From Prevotellaceae bacterium UBA1075 (GTDB taxonomy: Bacteria; Bacteroidota; Bacteroidia; Bacteroidales; Bacteroidaceae): a stretch of 48,468 bases of DNA. This document shows, in pieces, positions 33,008-41,363 of the stretch (position 1 is the first letter of the stretch; every line of letters begins with the position of its first letter). Below the pieces are notes generated by a model, which saw only the letters and a list, made by a program, of their open reading frames with translations, was not told the origin of the DNA and did no database searches. The stretch lies in NCBI GenBank assembly GCA_002316015.1, contig DCCS01000044.1, positions 176,297 through 224,764 of the forward strand. The letters are read 5' to 3'. A program made the translations under genes and the position numbers.

Positions 33008-33949
33008 TCAGAGCCAGAACTTCCGCGTCTCGTTCTCCACCTCCACCTCCAGGGCCTGCCCCGCCACCAGGTCATACACCCGCGAGGCGAAATAGATGTC
33101 GTGCAGGGAGATGCCTATGTTGTAGGCGAGAATACGCTCGCGGTCACTCTCCCTGCCAGGGTTCTCGCCCAGCAGGACACGCGCAAACTCGTCGTACTGC
33201 TGGAACTGCCGGAAATAGCGGAAATCCTTGACATGCCCCGTGTCATCGGCAAACACCTTGTCGAAGAACAGGTCGCAGTTCTGGAATCCCCTGGTATGTA
33301 CCGGGACTACCAGCACGCCCTCCTTGTAGCACTCGTCGGGCGCTATCAGACTGTCGGCGGCTGTCACGCAGGACACCACAACATCTGAGTCTGTGACCAG
33401 CGGCTCCTGGCCGGAGCACACCTCAAAATGCAGGCGGGGGAAGGCGGCAAAACGCTCGGCGAAGAGCGTCTCCTGCCCTTTGTGGGCCAGCAGCTTGATG
33501 TGGATGTCCTCATCGCTGAGCAGGGTGGCCAGGCACAGCAGGGTGGCCCGGGCCGTGTTGCCCAGTCCCATGAAAGCATATTGGCTTGCGCCCTTGCGCC
33601 GCAGCGTCTTGACGGCCAGCGCGGCCACCGCTCCGGTGCGCATGGCGGTAATCCAGGTACCATCCATCAGAGCCAGCGAAGAGCCGTCGCGAGAGTCGTA
33701 GAGCATGATTTCGCTCTTGAGCGCGGGCACCCGCCAGGGGTAGCGTGACACGACCTTCACCCCATGCCTGTGTATCATGGGTATGTAGGAGGGCATGGTG
33801 TTGACAAACACGTTGCCTTCCATGTGCAGGCTTGTCTTGGGGGGAAGCACGCAGTCGTATTTGTGCCTCAGTATGTACTCTACCCACTCCACGCACCGCC
33901 GGGGCGGGATGCCCAGGGCGGATATGGTGTTGAAGTCAATTATCTCCAC
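33008..33949 (-). CDS. Ornithine cyclodeaminase/mu-crystallin-family oxidoreductase
   Basis: The 313-residue protein has the family's layout. The N-terminal substrate part has PPKTSLHMEGNVFVNTMPSY and the strand VKVVSRYP. A central ALMDGTWITAMRTGAVAALA block follows, then the NAD(P)-binding Rossmann part YAFMGLGNTARATLLCLATL. Relatives include ornithine cyclodeaminase, ketimine reductases, alanine dehydrogenases and SbnB-type amino-acid dehydrogenases, so the reaction is probably reduction or oxidation at an amino or imino carbon. The start overlaps the end of the upstream fusion gene by 14 bases, which argues for one pathway. The substrate is not known. Confidence 0.82.
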   Translation of the reverse strand: MEIIDFNTISALGIPPRRCVEWVEYILRHKYDCVLPPKTSLHMEGNVFVNTMPSYIPMIHRHGVKVVSRYPWRVPALKSEIMLYDSRDGSSLALMDGTWITAMRTGAVAALAVKTLRRKGASQYAFMGLGNTARATLLCLATLLSDEDIHIKLLAHKGQETLFAERFAAFPRLHFEVCSGQEPLVTDSDVVVSCVTAADSLIAPDECYKEGVLVVPVHTRGFQNCDLFFDKVFADDTGHVKDFRYFRQFQQYDEFARVLLGENPGRESDRERILAYNIGISLHDIYFASRVYDLVAGQALEVEVENETRKFWL

Positions 33950-35756
33950 TGCCGATAGCCTTTAGTATGTTGACGAGACGATGGTTGTCCTGGCGGTCGC
34001 GTACTGCCAGGCGGATGTAGTCGCGCCCCTGGAAGGCCGACTTTGTGCCGCAGTCCTTGATGAGCAGGTTGTGCCGCTCGAGCAGCACGGCACTCAGTTC
34101 CTGTGAGGTGAAGCGTGACGTGACCTCGCACAGGAAGTAGTTGGCCTGCGAGGGGATGACACGCAGGAAACCGACCTCCTGCAGTTCCTTGAGAAACAGT
34201 TCGCGCTCCTCGCGGAACCGCTTGCAGGCTTGCTTGTAGAGAGAGTCGTACTTGCTGTATATCTGCAGGTAGAACTCGGCAAAGGAGTTCACGTTCCAGA
34301 TGCTCACCGATTGCCGCAGTCCCTTGACGACTCCCCGGTTGGCCGACGCTGCCAGCCCCAGGCGCAGGCCGGGCACGCCGTAGGACTTGGATATGCTCTT
34401 CACCACGGTGAGGTGGGGGTACCGCTCCAGCAGGCTGTTGGTGAGCAGCGAGTTGGTGTCGCCCCCGTCGCTGAAATCCACAAAGGACTCGTCCACAACC
34501 ATCCTGGTGTGCCTTTGCGCGGTCCATTCCAGCAGCCTCAGCAGTCCGTCCAGCGGGATGAAGTTGCCCGAGGGATTGTCGGGATTGACCAGCAGCAGCG
34601 TGTCAACGGGGTTCTCGCCATAGAAGTCCATCAGGTCCCGTGCCGTGTAGGTGAAGTCACGGTTGGCCGGGACGAAGGGCACGATGGTGTGGCGGCAGCG
34701 GTTGGGGTACTCCTCGAAGGTGGGGTAACAGATGCCCGTCCGGCCCTCCACATCCTCCATGAGTGCCTTGATGAGCTCGGCGGCGCCGTTGCCCACCACC
34801 ACATAGTCCTGCCTCAGGCCGAAGTTCTTGGCCATGATGAGCGAGTTGACCCTCATGCCCGACGGGTATTCGGTGAGCAGGGTGTCGAAACTCGAACGCA
34901 GCTCGTCCCGCATCCTCTGTGGCGGGAAGTAGGGGTTCACCAGGTAGCAGAAGTCCTTCAATGCGGGGAAGCGCCAGTAACCCCCGTAACGCCTGTGGTA
35001 CAGCTCGTCCTTGCGCTTGCCCTCGGCGAAGATGGCCTCGGCGATGTCCAAGTCCTGCACGTCGTCAATCTCGTACCACCGTTCCCCGTCCAGCGGAAGC
35101 CCCTTGAGCTCGCACTTGTCCAGCAGGGTGATGACTCGCAACACCTGCTCGTAGTATTCGTTGTAGCCCAGGGCCTTGCTGTACGCCTCCAGGAACGGCA
35201 CATAATGCGTGCGCAGGAAATCCCGACCGAACTTGTATATGTTGACCGTCTTGTAGTAGCGTGCGATGTCGGCGTAGTTGAAGGCTTTCTTCGAGATGAA
35301 ATCGACTATCTGCCTCTCCTCGTCCAGGCACACCATGGTGCCGTCCATCCACGGCTCGTACTTTGCCACAAGGGCAAGGTTGGGATAGGGGTTGTCCACT
35401 ATCTTGCGGAACAGTGAGCCTTCGAATATCAAGTCCGACTCGATGAGCAGCGTGTCCTCCTCCTGCAGCTTGTCCTTGGCCAGGTAGAGCGAGTATATGT
35501 TGTTCGTCCTGTCATAGATGGGGTTCTCTATATATTCAACGGGCGTGGCGCCATAGTGGTCGCCCACATGCTCGCGCAGTTTCGCGCCCTGGTAGCCAAT
35601 GACCATCACGACGCGGCTCAGTCCCAGCTCTGCCAGTTGGCCGAGCAGGCGGTCGATCAGACACACGCCGTTGACCTTGACCATGCACTTGGTGTTGTCC
35701 TTGGTCAAGTCGCCCAGCCGCTTGCCCATTCCTGCCGCCAGTATGATTGCCTGCAT
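33936..35756 (-). CDS. Fused LicC-like nucleotidyltransferase and PLP-dependent aminotransferase
   Basis: This 606-residue bifunctional protein has two domains. Residues 1-245 are a sugar-nucleotidyltransferase fold of the LicC/PntC type: LAAGMGKRLGDLTKDNTKCM (6-25), NNIYSLYLAKD (85-95), the acidic ESDL (106-109) and WYEIDDVQDLDIAEA (227-241). Residues about 260-606 are a fold-type I PLP enzyme close to HisC/CobD: GNGAAELIKAL, PTFEEYPNR, LLVNPDNPSGN, VVDESFVDFSD, the PLP-binding Lys near 457 in SISKSYGVPGLRLG, and a C-terminal RLAVRD block. The likely role is making a phosphorylated amine or amino acid derivative and activating it as a CDP ester for the LicD encoded in the same operon. The ATG at 35756 gives the conserved N-terminus MQAIILAAGMG. 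Confidence 0.88.
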   Translation of the reverse strand: MQAIILAAGMGKRLGDLTKDNTKCMVKVNGVCLIDRLLGQLAELGLSRVVMVIGYQGAKLREHVGDHYGATPVEYIENPIYDRTNNIYSLYLAKDKLQEEDTLLIESDLIFEGSLFRKIVDNPYPNLALVAKYEPWMDGTMVCLDEERQIVDFISKKAFNYADIARYYKTVNIYKFGRDFLRTHYVPFLEAYSKALGYNEYYEQVLRVITLLDKCELKGLPLDGERWYEIDDVQDLDIAEAIFAEGKRKDELYHRRYGGYWRFPALKDFCYLVNPYFPPQRMRDELRSSFDTLLTEYPSGMRVNSLIMAKNFGLRQDYVVVGNGAAELIKALMEDVEGRTGICYPTFEEYPNRCRHTIVPFVPANRDFTYTARDLMDFYGENPVDTLLLVNPDNPSGNFIPLDGLLRLLEWTAQRHTRMVVDESFVDFSDGGDTNSLLTNSLLERYPHLTVVKSISKSYGVPGLRLGLAASANRGVVKGLRQSVSIWNVNSFAEFYLQIYSKYDSLYKQACKRFREERELFLKELQEVGFLRVIPSQANYFLCEVTSRFTSQELSAVLLERHNLLIKDCGTKSAFQGRDYIRLAVRDRQDNHRLVNILKAIGSGDN

Positions 35757-35782
35757 TCGTTGTGTGGAATTGTTTCTCCTTG

Positions 35783-35790
35783 CAAAATTA
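35783..35790 (-). promoter_or_regulatory. Possible -7 box of the LicD operon
   Basis: TAATTTTG on the minus strand lies 26 bases before the start of the fusion gene. No matching -33 TTG is evident. Confidence 0.45.
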
Positions 35791-35836
35791 CACAAAACCT
35801 TAGACTTCCGGGGCAGCCCGACAAGATAATTTGTGC

Positions 35837-35844
35837 TAACTTTG
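35837..35844 (+). promoter_or_regulatory. Possible -7 box of the fucosyltransferase-like gene
   Basis: TAACTTTG lies 21 bases before the ATG at 35866 and is divergent to the LicD operon box at 35783-35790, so the two transcription units may share a control region. Confidence 0.5.
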
Positions 35845-35865
35845 CCGCACAGACGAGAGTGACGT

Positions 35866-36696
35866 ATGGATAGACTGACATTTGTGCCGGCGGGGGGGCT
35901 GGCCAACCGTATGCGCGCCATGGCCGCCGCCTACACGCTTTCCGGGCGCGCGGGGCTGGAGATGCAGGCCGTGTGGTTTCGTGACTGGGCGTTGAACGCC
36001 CCCTTCCACGCCCTGTTCCGGCCCATAGCAGAGGAGGGGCTCACCCTGCGCGAGGCCACCTTGTGCGACCACCTGCTGCTGGGCCGTCCGCGCCCGCGCA
36101 ACCTGCGCATCCCGCGCCTGTTCCAGCGTGTGATGTTCCGCAGTGCGCTCTATGAGCACCAGATTACCCCCTTGTGCAACAGGCACTTCGACTTCGAGGC
36201 ATGGGCGCGTGGCGGTGACGTGTATCTGGCATCCTACACGGACTTCCTGCCCTACGACCACCGCCTGCTGTGCCGCCTCTTTGTCCCGCTTCCCCTGGTG
36301 GAGCGCGACATAGCCGCCTTCACGCGGCAGTTCACGCCGCACACCATAGGGGTGCACATCCGCCGGACGGACAATGCCGCCTCCATCGACCAGAGCCCTA
36401 CCCCGCTCTTCATCGGGGCCATCGACAGGGAGGTGCGGGCCGACAGCCGCACCACAATCTTCCTGGCCACGGACTCCGAGGCGGTCAAGCAGGAGTTGCG
36501 CTCCCGCTATGGGCGCAGGCTACTCACGGCCGGCGGCGAGGCAGGCCGTGACAGCATCCAGGGTATCCGTGGGGGCATCGTGGACATGTACACCCTCTCG
36601 CGCACGGACAAGATATACGGCTCCTTCCAGAGTTCCTTCTCCCAGCTGGCCTCGCAGATAGGCGGAGTCCCCCTGGAGGTTCTGCGAAAGGGGTGA
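35866..36696 (+). CDS. Fucosyltransferase-superfamily glycosyltransferase
   Basis: The 276-residue protein has the nucleotide-sugar binding signature GVHIRRTDN near residue 165. It also has an N-terminal glycine-rich strand FVPAGGLANRMRAMAAAY, as in GT11/GT23/NodZ-type fucosyltransferases and O-fucosyltransferases. A C-terminal LSRTDKIYGSFQSSFSQLA block matches the end of that fold. It probably transfers a sugar from a GDP donor to a surface glycan; GDP-fucose is likely but not shown. It is divergent from the LicD operon with only 109 bases between start codons. Confidence 0.75.
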   Translation: MDRLTFVPAGGLANRMRAMAAAYTLSGRAGLEMQAVWFRDWALNAPFHALFRPIAEEGLTLREATLCDHLLLGRPRPRNLRIPRLFQRVMFRSALYEHQITPLCNRHFDFEAWARGGDVYLASYTDFLPYDHRLLCRLFVPLPLVERDIAAFTRQFTPHTIGVHIRRTDNAASIDQSPTPLFIGAIDREVRADSRTTIFLATDSEAVKQELRSRYGRRLLTAGGEAGRDSIQGIRGGIVDMYTLSRTDKIYGSFQSSFSQLASQIGGVPLEVLRKG

Positions 36697-36832
36697 GTGC
36701 CGCGCCGGGCATCCGGGGGCTGGCCCCCACGGGACAGCCGCTGTGTGAGGGCACTTCCCACAGGGCATCCGCCCGGGAAACCAGAAAGGGCTGCCCTTGC
36801 CGGGGAAGCCAGGAAAAGTTTCCACCAGAGAA

Positions 36833-36894
36833 GCATCGCCCCGGAAGGGCAAAGGCGATTGGGAAATGTCGCTTTTGCCCTTTCGGGGCGATGC
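36833..36894. repeat. Near-perfect 26-bp inverted repeat
   Basis: GCATCGCCCCGGAAGGGCAA (from 36833) and its continuation to 36858 pair with 36869-36894, leaving a 10-base loop and only a few mismatches. It sits in the 392-base gap (36697-37088) between convergent genes. It could be a bidirectional terminator, a REP-like element or a small mobile palindrome. The rest of the gap shows nothing recognisable. Confidence 0.7.
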
Positions 36895-37088
36895 CGTGCC
36901 TGCAGCCTGTGCCGTGGAGCCGTGCCGTGGGGCACAGGCAGACCTGGCCGCCTGTGGGACAGCATCATCATGTGATACCTTACATTATTTATTATACGCG
37001 CACGCAAGGCTCCCCCCGTGGCGCGTGCGGAAGGCGTATGATGCCGTGCAGGCAGGCCTGCGTGCCGTCCCGGCTCGGCACCTGCTCC

Positions 37089-39509
37089 TCACTTGCGGTG
37101 CGCCCTGCCCTTCGCGGCCTGCTGCTGCGCGGTGAGGTCCAGCACGCGCACGTTGCGGAACTTCACTCCCGCGCCGTGGCCCAGGAAGCCGATGTGCCCG
37201 GTCTTGTTGAACATGCCGGGATGATTGCGGTGGTCCACCGTGTAGGGATTCTTGTCGCTGCCGTCGGGAGCCACATTGTGCCCCTGGCAAGCCTTGCGCA
37301 CGTCGCCGTCCACAATCACCTCGCCGTTCACCGTCACCGTGATGTGGTCACCCACCACGCGTATCTCCTCGGTGCTCCATTCGCCCAGGGGCTTGTGCTT
37401 GATGCGCTTGGCGGGAATCACGCCATACACCGAGCCGTGCACCTGGTAGTCGTGCAGACCGGCATAGATGGGGTCGTCATGGTCCAGGATCTGGGACTCG
37501 CACATGCCGTCGTAGGCCGCGTCCACACCCATGGGGGTGCGTATGCCCACACCGTTGTTCACGCCTGGACGCACGAAGCAGAACTCGAAGCGGAGCACAA
37601 AATCCTGGTACTCCTTCACCGTGTAGAGGTTGCTCTCGTTGCCATAGTTGGCCGTCACGTAGATGCAGCCGTTGATGGGCACATAGCCCACCTTGTTGCC
37701 CGTCCACTTGTCGAGGTTTGTGCCGTCAAACAAGATTTCATAGCCCTCCTTCTTCTCCTCGTCGGGGAGGGTGAAGACGGGCGATGGCCGCAGGTCGGCG
37801 AGCATCTTCCGGATCTCGTCCACGGCATATCCGTCATCGGCGCTTCCGTGGGCCTTGTAGATGTCGATGGCCTTTTCCATGTTGGCCTTCACGATGTCGT
37901 ACTCGATGTCCTCCTGTGTCTTCCCCAGGATGTCCTTCTCGGCAGCGGCGGCCTGGTAGGCGACACCCTTGCTGTCCAGGCACTTGCCGGCGGCCAGGAA
38001 GGCGTTGCGCGTGGGCGTGGCGGCCAGTGCGGCGAGCACCCTGGCCTTTCCCTTGTCGCTCCCGGCGATGCCCAGGGCCTCCACCAGCCGTGCGCTGCGC
38101 GCGTCGGTGTCGGTCTCCCACTGGCTCACCAGCGCCACATACCTGGCCAGCGCGCCCTCGTCCCCGGCCCTCGCGGCCTTGAGCAGGGGCACGATAGCCT
38201 TGAAGTTGGTACATTGCTTCAGGGCCTCCAGGGCCTCGGCGCTCTTCTCCTGCTCCCAGATGGCCTGCAGCTCGTCCACCGAAGCCTCGGTGCCTGTGGT
38301 GGCCAGCACGGGATAGAAGCGTGCCTGCCGTGTGGCCTTCTTCATCTCCCCGCTCAGCACGCTGTACTGTGTCATGGCATCCTGCGGGGCCACGCTTGCG
38401 CGCAGGGCGGCCTGGTAAGCCTGCACCTGTGCCTCGGGGGCCTTGTCCAGCCTCCCGGCCACCTGTGCCGCGTCCTTGGGGCCTACCACACAGGGCAGGA
38501 TGGCCAGTGCGGTGGTTGCCACCTCCTGGTTGCCGTCGCCGCACAGCGCGAGAGCCTGCCCGGCCACACTCTTGAGGTGGCGGTTGCCTGCCACGGCCAG
38601 CAGAGCCTTCTGCCGCCCGGCGGTCTTGGCCGCTGCCAGGGCCTTGCTCACGCGCTCGCCCAGGTCGCACTTGATGCTCTTGAGAGCCTCCTGCGCGGCC
38701 GCGTCGTTCCCGGTGCCCACCTGGGCCAGCAGCACGTCGGCCGCGTCATCGCCCCCTATGCGTCCCAGGGCCTCGATGGCTGCGGTGGCAGGTGCGCCAC
38801 CCTTCTTGATGGCCTTCAGCAGCAAGGGCTTCTGACTGGCGAGCCCGTTGTCGCCTATCCAGTTCAGGATGTCCACGCGTCCCTCCTCGCTGCACGAGGA
38901 GTACTTCCTGGCCACCTTGGCCGCCAGCCCGTCACTGGCCAGCCGGTGGTCGGTGGCAAACTTGAGAGCCTGCATGCGCAGGGCGTGGTCCTTGGTCTTC
39001 AGGGTCTTCACCACCTGGTCGCCGGCCTGGTCGCCCATCCGCTCCAGCCGGTCGTAAGCCTCGGCATATACGGGTGCGCCCTGGTGGTCGGTGTAAGCCA
39101 CGTCATTCTTCCTGGAGAGCAGCCGCAACTGGGATTCCAGGAACTGCCTGGCTGTCTTGTCGGGAGCCTTGGGCATGGCGTTCCTCAGCCCCTTGGCCAC
39201 GGCCTCGCTGTACTGCGCGTTGGTGGAGGCGAAGGCCACGGCACCGCTGATGGCATACTCGACCAGGCTGTTGTGGTGCTTCTCGGCGGGCTGCATCATG
39301 GCGGCCAGCATCTCGATGGAGAGCGGCGCGGCCTGTACCAGGGGCTCCATCTCGCGGTTGTAGTCGGCCTGTGACTGTATGGGCATCAGCGCAAGCACGT
39401 CCTGCACGATGGTCTCGGGTTTCCTCTGGCGCGCGTCCTGCGCGGGCAGCGGCATGGCGGCCAGTGCCGTCAGGCATGCGGCTGCCAGGAGTGATATGCT
39501 TTTTCTCAT
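37089..39509 (-). CDS. Exported HEAT-repeat protein fused to a DUF1080 (3-keto-disaccharide hydrolase) domain
   Basis: The 806-residue protein has a signal peptide (SISLLAAACLTALAAMPLPA). A long alpha-helical part follows with HEAT-like repeats (about residues 60-570, for example LLKAIKKGGAPATAAIEALG and AVLAQV-like helices). The C-terminal DUF1080 domain (about 585-800) opens with EGYEILFDGTNLDKWTGN and contains VNNGVGIRTPMG, GEWSTEEIRVVGDHITV and HIGFLGHGAGVKFRNVRV. DUF1080 proteins such as those in the B. theta BT2156-2160 cluster cleave 3-keto-glycosides. The next gene upstream is a Gfo/Idh-type dehydrogenase that could make the 3-keto sugar. The gap between the two is 39 bases, so they are one operon. 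Confidence 0.88.
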   Translation of the reverse strand: MRKSISLLAAACLTALAAMPLPAQDARQRKPETIVQDVLALMPIQSQADYNREMEPLVQAAPLSIEMLAAMMQPAEKHHNSLVEYAISGAVAFASTNAQYSEAVAKGLRNAMPKAPDKTARQFLESQLRLLSRKNDVAYTDHQGAPVYAEAYDRLERMGDQAGDQVVKTLKTKDHALRMQALKFATDHRLASDGLAAKVARKYSSCSEEGRVDILNWIGDNGLASQKPLLLKAIKKGGAPATAAIEALGRIGGDDAADVLLAQVGTGNDAAAQEALKSIKCDLGERVSKALAAAKTAGRQKALLAVAGNRHLKSVAGQALALCGDGNQEVATTALAILPCVVGPKDAAQVAGRLDKAPEAQVQAYQAALRASVAPQDAMTQYSVLSGEMKKATRQARFYPVLATTGTEASVDELQAIWEQEKSAEALEALKQCTNFKAIVPLLKAARAGDEGALARYVALVSQWETDTDARSARLVEALGIAGSDKGKARVLAALAATPTRNAFLAAGKCLDSKGVAYQAAAAEKDILGKTQEDIEYDIVKANMEKAIDIYKAHGSADDGYAVDEIRKMLADLRPSPVFTLPDEEKKEGYEILFDGTNLDKWTGNKVGYVPINGCIYVTANYGNESNLYTVKEYQDFVLRFEFCFVRPGVNNGVGIRTPMGVDAAYDGMCESQILDHDDPIYAGLHDYQVHGSVYGVIPAKRIKHKPLGEWSTEEIRVVGDHITVTVNGEVIVDGDVRKACQGHNVAPDGSDKNPYTVDHRNHPGMFNKTGHIGFLGHGAGVKFRNVRVLDLTAQQQAAKGRAHRK

Positions 39510-39548
39510 CTCTGTTCCTTGGTTGGTTCTGTAGGGTTTTCGGTGGGG

Positions 39549-40853
39549 TCAGATCAGTTTGCCCCACTCGCCGCGCATGGGCTGGATTGCCAGCCGGTTG
39601 GCGGCGTCGTCGTTGATGAACGTCTGCGTCTTGGGGTCGAAGTTGAGGGTGCGGTTGAGCCTGAGCGCGCACACGCCCATGTTGACGATGGTGGCGCTGT
39701 GGTGCCCGTTGCTCTCGTTGAGCGCGAACTGGCGGCGTGACTTCACGCAGCCGAGGAAGTCGGTCTCGCGCGGAGCGGGGTCGGGAAGCTCGTTGATGAC
39801 TTCCTGCACATTGGGGATCGTGCACTCAAATCCCTTGTACACGCACCCCTTGGGGCCCTCGATGTAGGGCACCTTGCCCTTGCTCTCGAAGCCCTCGCCC
39901 TCCAGGATTATCTGGCAGCCGTCGGCATAGGTGTAGGTGATGCTCCTCCAGATGCCCACGGCATCGGGGTGCTGCTGCGGCGCGTCCACCTCCACCCTCA
40001 CGGGGAAGTCGTCATCCTTGCCCAGGAAGTACTGCACGGGGTCGATGTAATGCTGCCCCATGTCGCCCAGCCCGCCGCCGTCATAGTCCCAGTAGCCCCG
40101 GAAGGTCTGGTGCGTGCGGTGCACGTTGTAGGGCTTGTAGGGCGCCGGGCCCAGCCACAGGTCGTAGTCCAGTTCCTTGGGGATGGGCTGCACCTCCAGG
40201 TTCACCTTGCCTGTCCAGTAGAATTTCCAGGTGAAGCCGGTGGCCCCGCTTATGCGCACCTTCAGGGGCCAGCCCAGCAGCCCGCTGTCCACCAGTTTCT
40301 TGAGCGGCTTCACCTCGGTGCCCAGCCCGTAGAACGTGTCCTTGAAGCGGAACCAGGTGTCGAGCCTGAAGATGCGCCCGTTGCGCTTCACGGCCTCCTC
40401 CACACGCCGTCCCTCGCCTATGGTGCGGGTCATGGGCTTCTCGCACAGGATGTCCTTGCCGGCGTTGGCGGCCTCCACGGCCATGATGCCGTGCCAGTGC
40501 GAGGGTGTGGCGATGTGCACGATGTCCACGTTGGGGTCGTGTATGAGCTCGCGGAAGTCGTGGTATGCCTTCACGGTCTCGCCGAAATTCTGCTTGGCCG
40601 CAGCCACGGCCGAGTCCAGGTGCTTCTGGTCCACGTCGCACAGGGCCACCATGCGGCAACGTTCGTCGCTCACAAAGTGAAGGTTGCTGCGACCGATGCC
40701 GCCCACGCCTATGATGCCCCGCGTGAGCTGGTCGCTGGGCGCCACGATGTTGTTGGCGCCGCCCATCTTGCCCAGCACCTGGCGGGGAAGGATGGTGAAG
40801 AGCGCCGAGGCTGCCGCCGTCCTCTTCAGAAAGCTTCTTCTGTCAATTGCCAT
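39549..40853 (-). CDS. Gfo/Idh/MocA-family oxidoreductase with Tat-type signal
   Basis: The 434-residue protein begins with a twin-arginine motif (DRRSFLKRTAAASALF) followed by a hydrophobic stretch, so export with bound cofactor is likely. The Rossmann domain follows (RGIIGVGGIGRSNLHFVSDE), then the dinucleotide/substrate block HIATPSHWHGIMAVEAANAG and CEKPMTRTIGEGRRV. The C-terminal part has DYDGGGLGDMGQHYIDPVQY, typical of this family. Members acting on glycosides oxidise C3 of a hexose. Paired with the downstream DUF1080 protein it suggests an exported 3-keto-glycoside pathway that breaks plant or microbial glucosides. Confidence 0.9.
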   Translation of the reverse strand: MAIDRRSFLKRTAAASALFTILPRQVLGKMGGANNIVAPSDQLTRGIIGVGGIGRSNLHFVSDERCRMVALCDVDQKHLDSAVAAAKQNFGETVKAYHDFRELIHDPNVDIVHIATPSHWHGIMAVEAANAGKDILCEKPMTRTIGEGRRVEEAVKRNGRIFRLDTWFRFKDTFYGLGTEVKPLKKLVDSGLLGWPLKVRISGATGFTWKFYWTGKVNLEVQPIPKELDYDLWLGPAPYKPYNVHRTHQTFRGYWDYDGGGLGDMGQHYIDPVQYFLGKDDDFPVRVEVDAPQQHPDAVGIWRSITYTYADGCQIILEGEGFESKGKVPYIEGPKGCVYKGFECTIPNVQEVINELPDPAPRETDFLGCVKSRRQFALNESNGHHSATIVNMGVCALRLNRTLNFDPKTQTFINDDAANRLAIQPMRGEWGKLI

Positions 40854-40956
40854 GTTGGTTTAGGTTTTGTGTTTCACTGTGTCCGGTTGGGGGTGAAGCC
40901 TGTGCCGGCGCGCGGCTTTTCACGGCCCATCGCGCGCGCCACCGCCGTCCCGACTC

Positions 40957-40964
40957 CAAAGTTA
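40957..40964 (-). promoter_or_regulatory. Possible -7 box of the oxidoreductase/DUF1080 operon
   Basis: TAACTTTG on the minus strand, about 100 bases before the oxidoreductase start. There is no clear -33 TTG. Confidence 0.45.
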
Positions 40965-41100
40965 TCCAAAATTCCGCATAATCACGACCCTCAGGGGGCA
41001 TTTTCTTTCCACGTCCGCCACATTTCGCTCCTGCGTGCCCCCGTGACTTGCAAAGTGACGGAGGCCTGTGCCTGTGCGCACGCCGTCCCGCCCTGGACAC

Positions 41101-41232
41101 GCGTCCGCATGCCGCCGCATCCGCCAACGCATGCCGCTGCATCCGCCAACGCATGCCGCCGCATCCGCCAACGCATGCCGCTGCATCTGCCAACGCATGC
41201 CGCTGCATCTGCCAACGCATGCGGCCGCGTCC
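41101..41232 (+). repeat. 22-bp tandem repeat array C (6 units)
   Basis: Units of exactly 22 bp start at 41101, 41123, 41145, 41167, 41189 and 41211. The common form is GCCAACGCATGCCGCYGCAT followed by CY; the first unit is divergent. The array is in the same orientation as the one before leuA. It lies 100 bases upstream of the -7 box at 41332 and 132 bases before the acyltransferase gene. No spacers are present. Nothing else is recognised in the 510-base gap (40854-41363). Confidence 0.93.
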
Positions 41233-41331
41233 TCCCCAGGCTGGCCTCCGCCAGGTGAGGGGCATGCGCCTGACATGGGGAAACAGGCAAGAGAAGCCGG
41301 CGCGTGTGGGGGACGGCTGGAGGAATATTCG

Positions 41332-41339
41332 TACCTTTG
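41332..41339 (+). promoter_or_regulatory. Possible -7 box of the acyltransferase gene
   Basis: TACCTTTG lies 24 bases before the ATG at 41364. A TGTG at 41305-41308 may serve as a weak -33 element. Confidence 0.55.
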
Positions 41340-41363
41340 CCCACCAAGGACACGATAACTGAT

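Noticed and set aside
33936..35756. Classical phosphocholine (lic1) locus
   Set aside because: Choline kinase (LicA) and choline transporter (LicB) are absent, and the nucleotidyltransferase is fused to a PLP enzyme, which does not fit choline activation.
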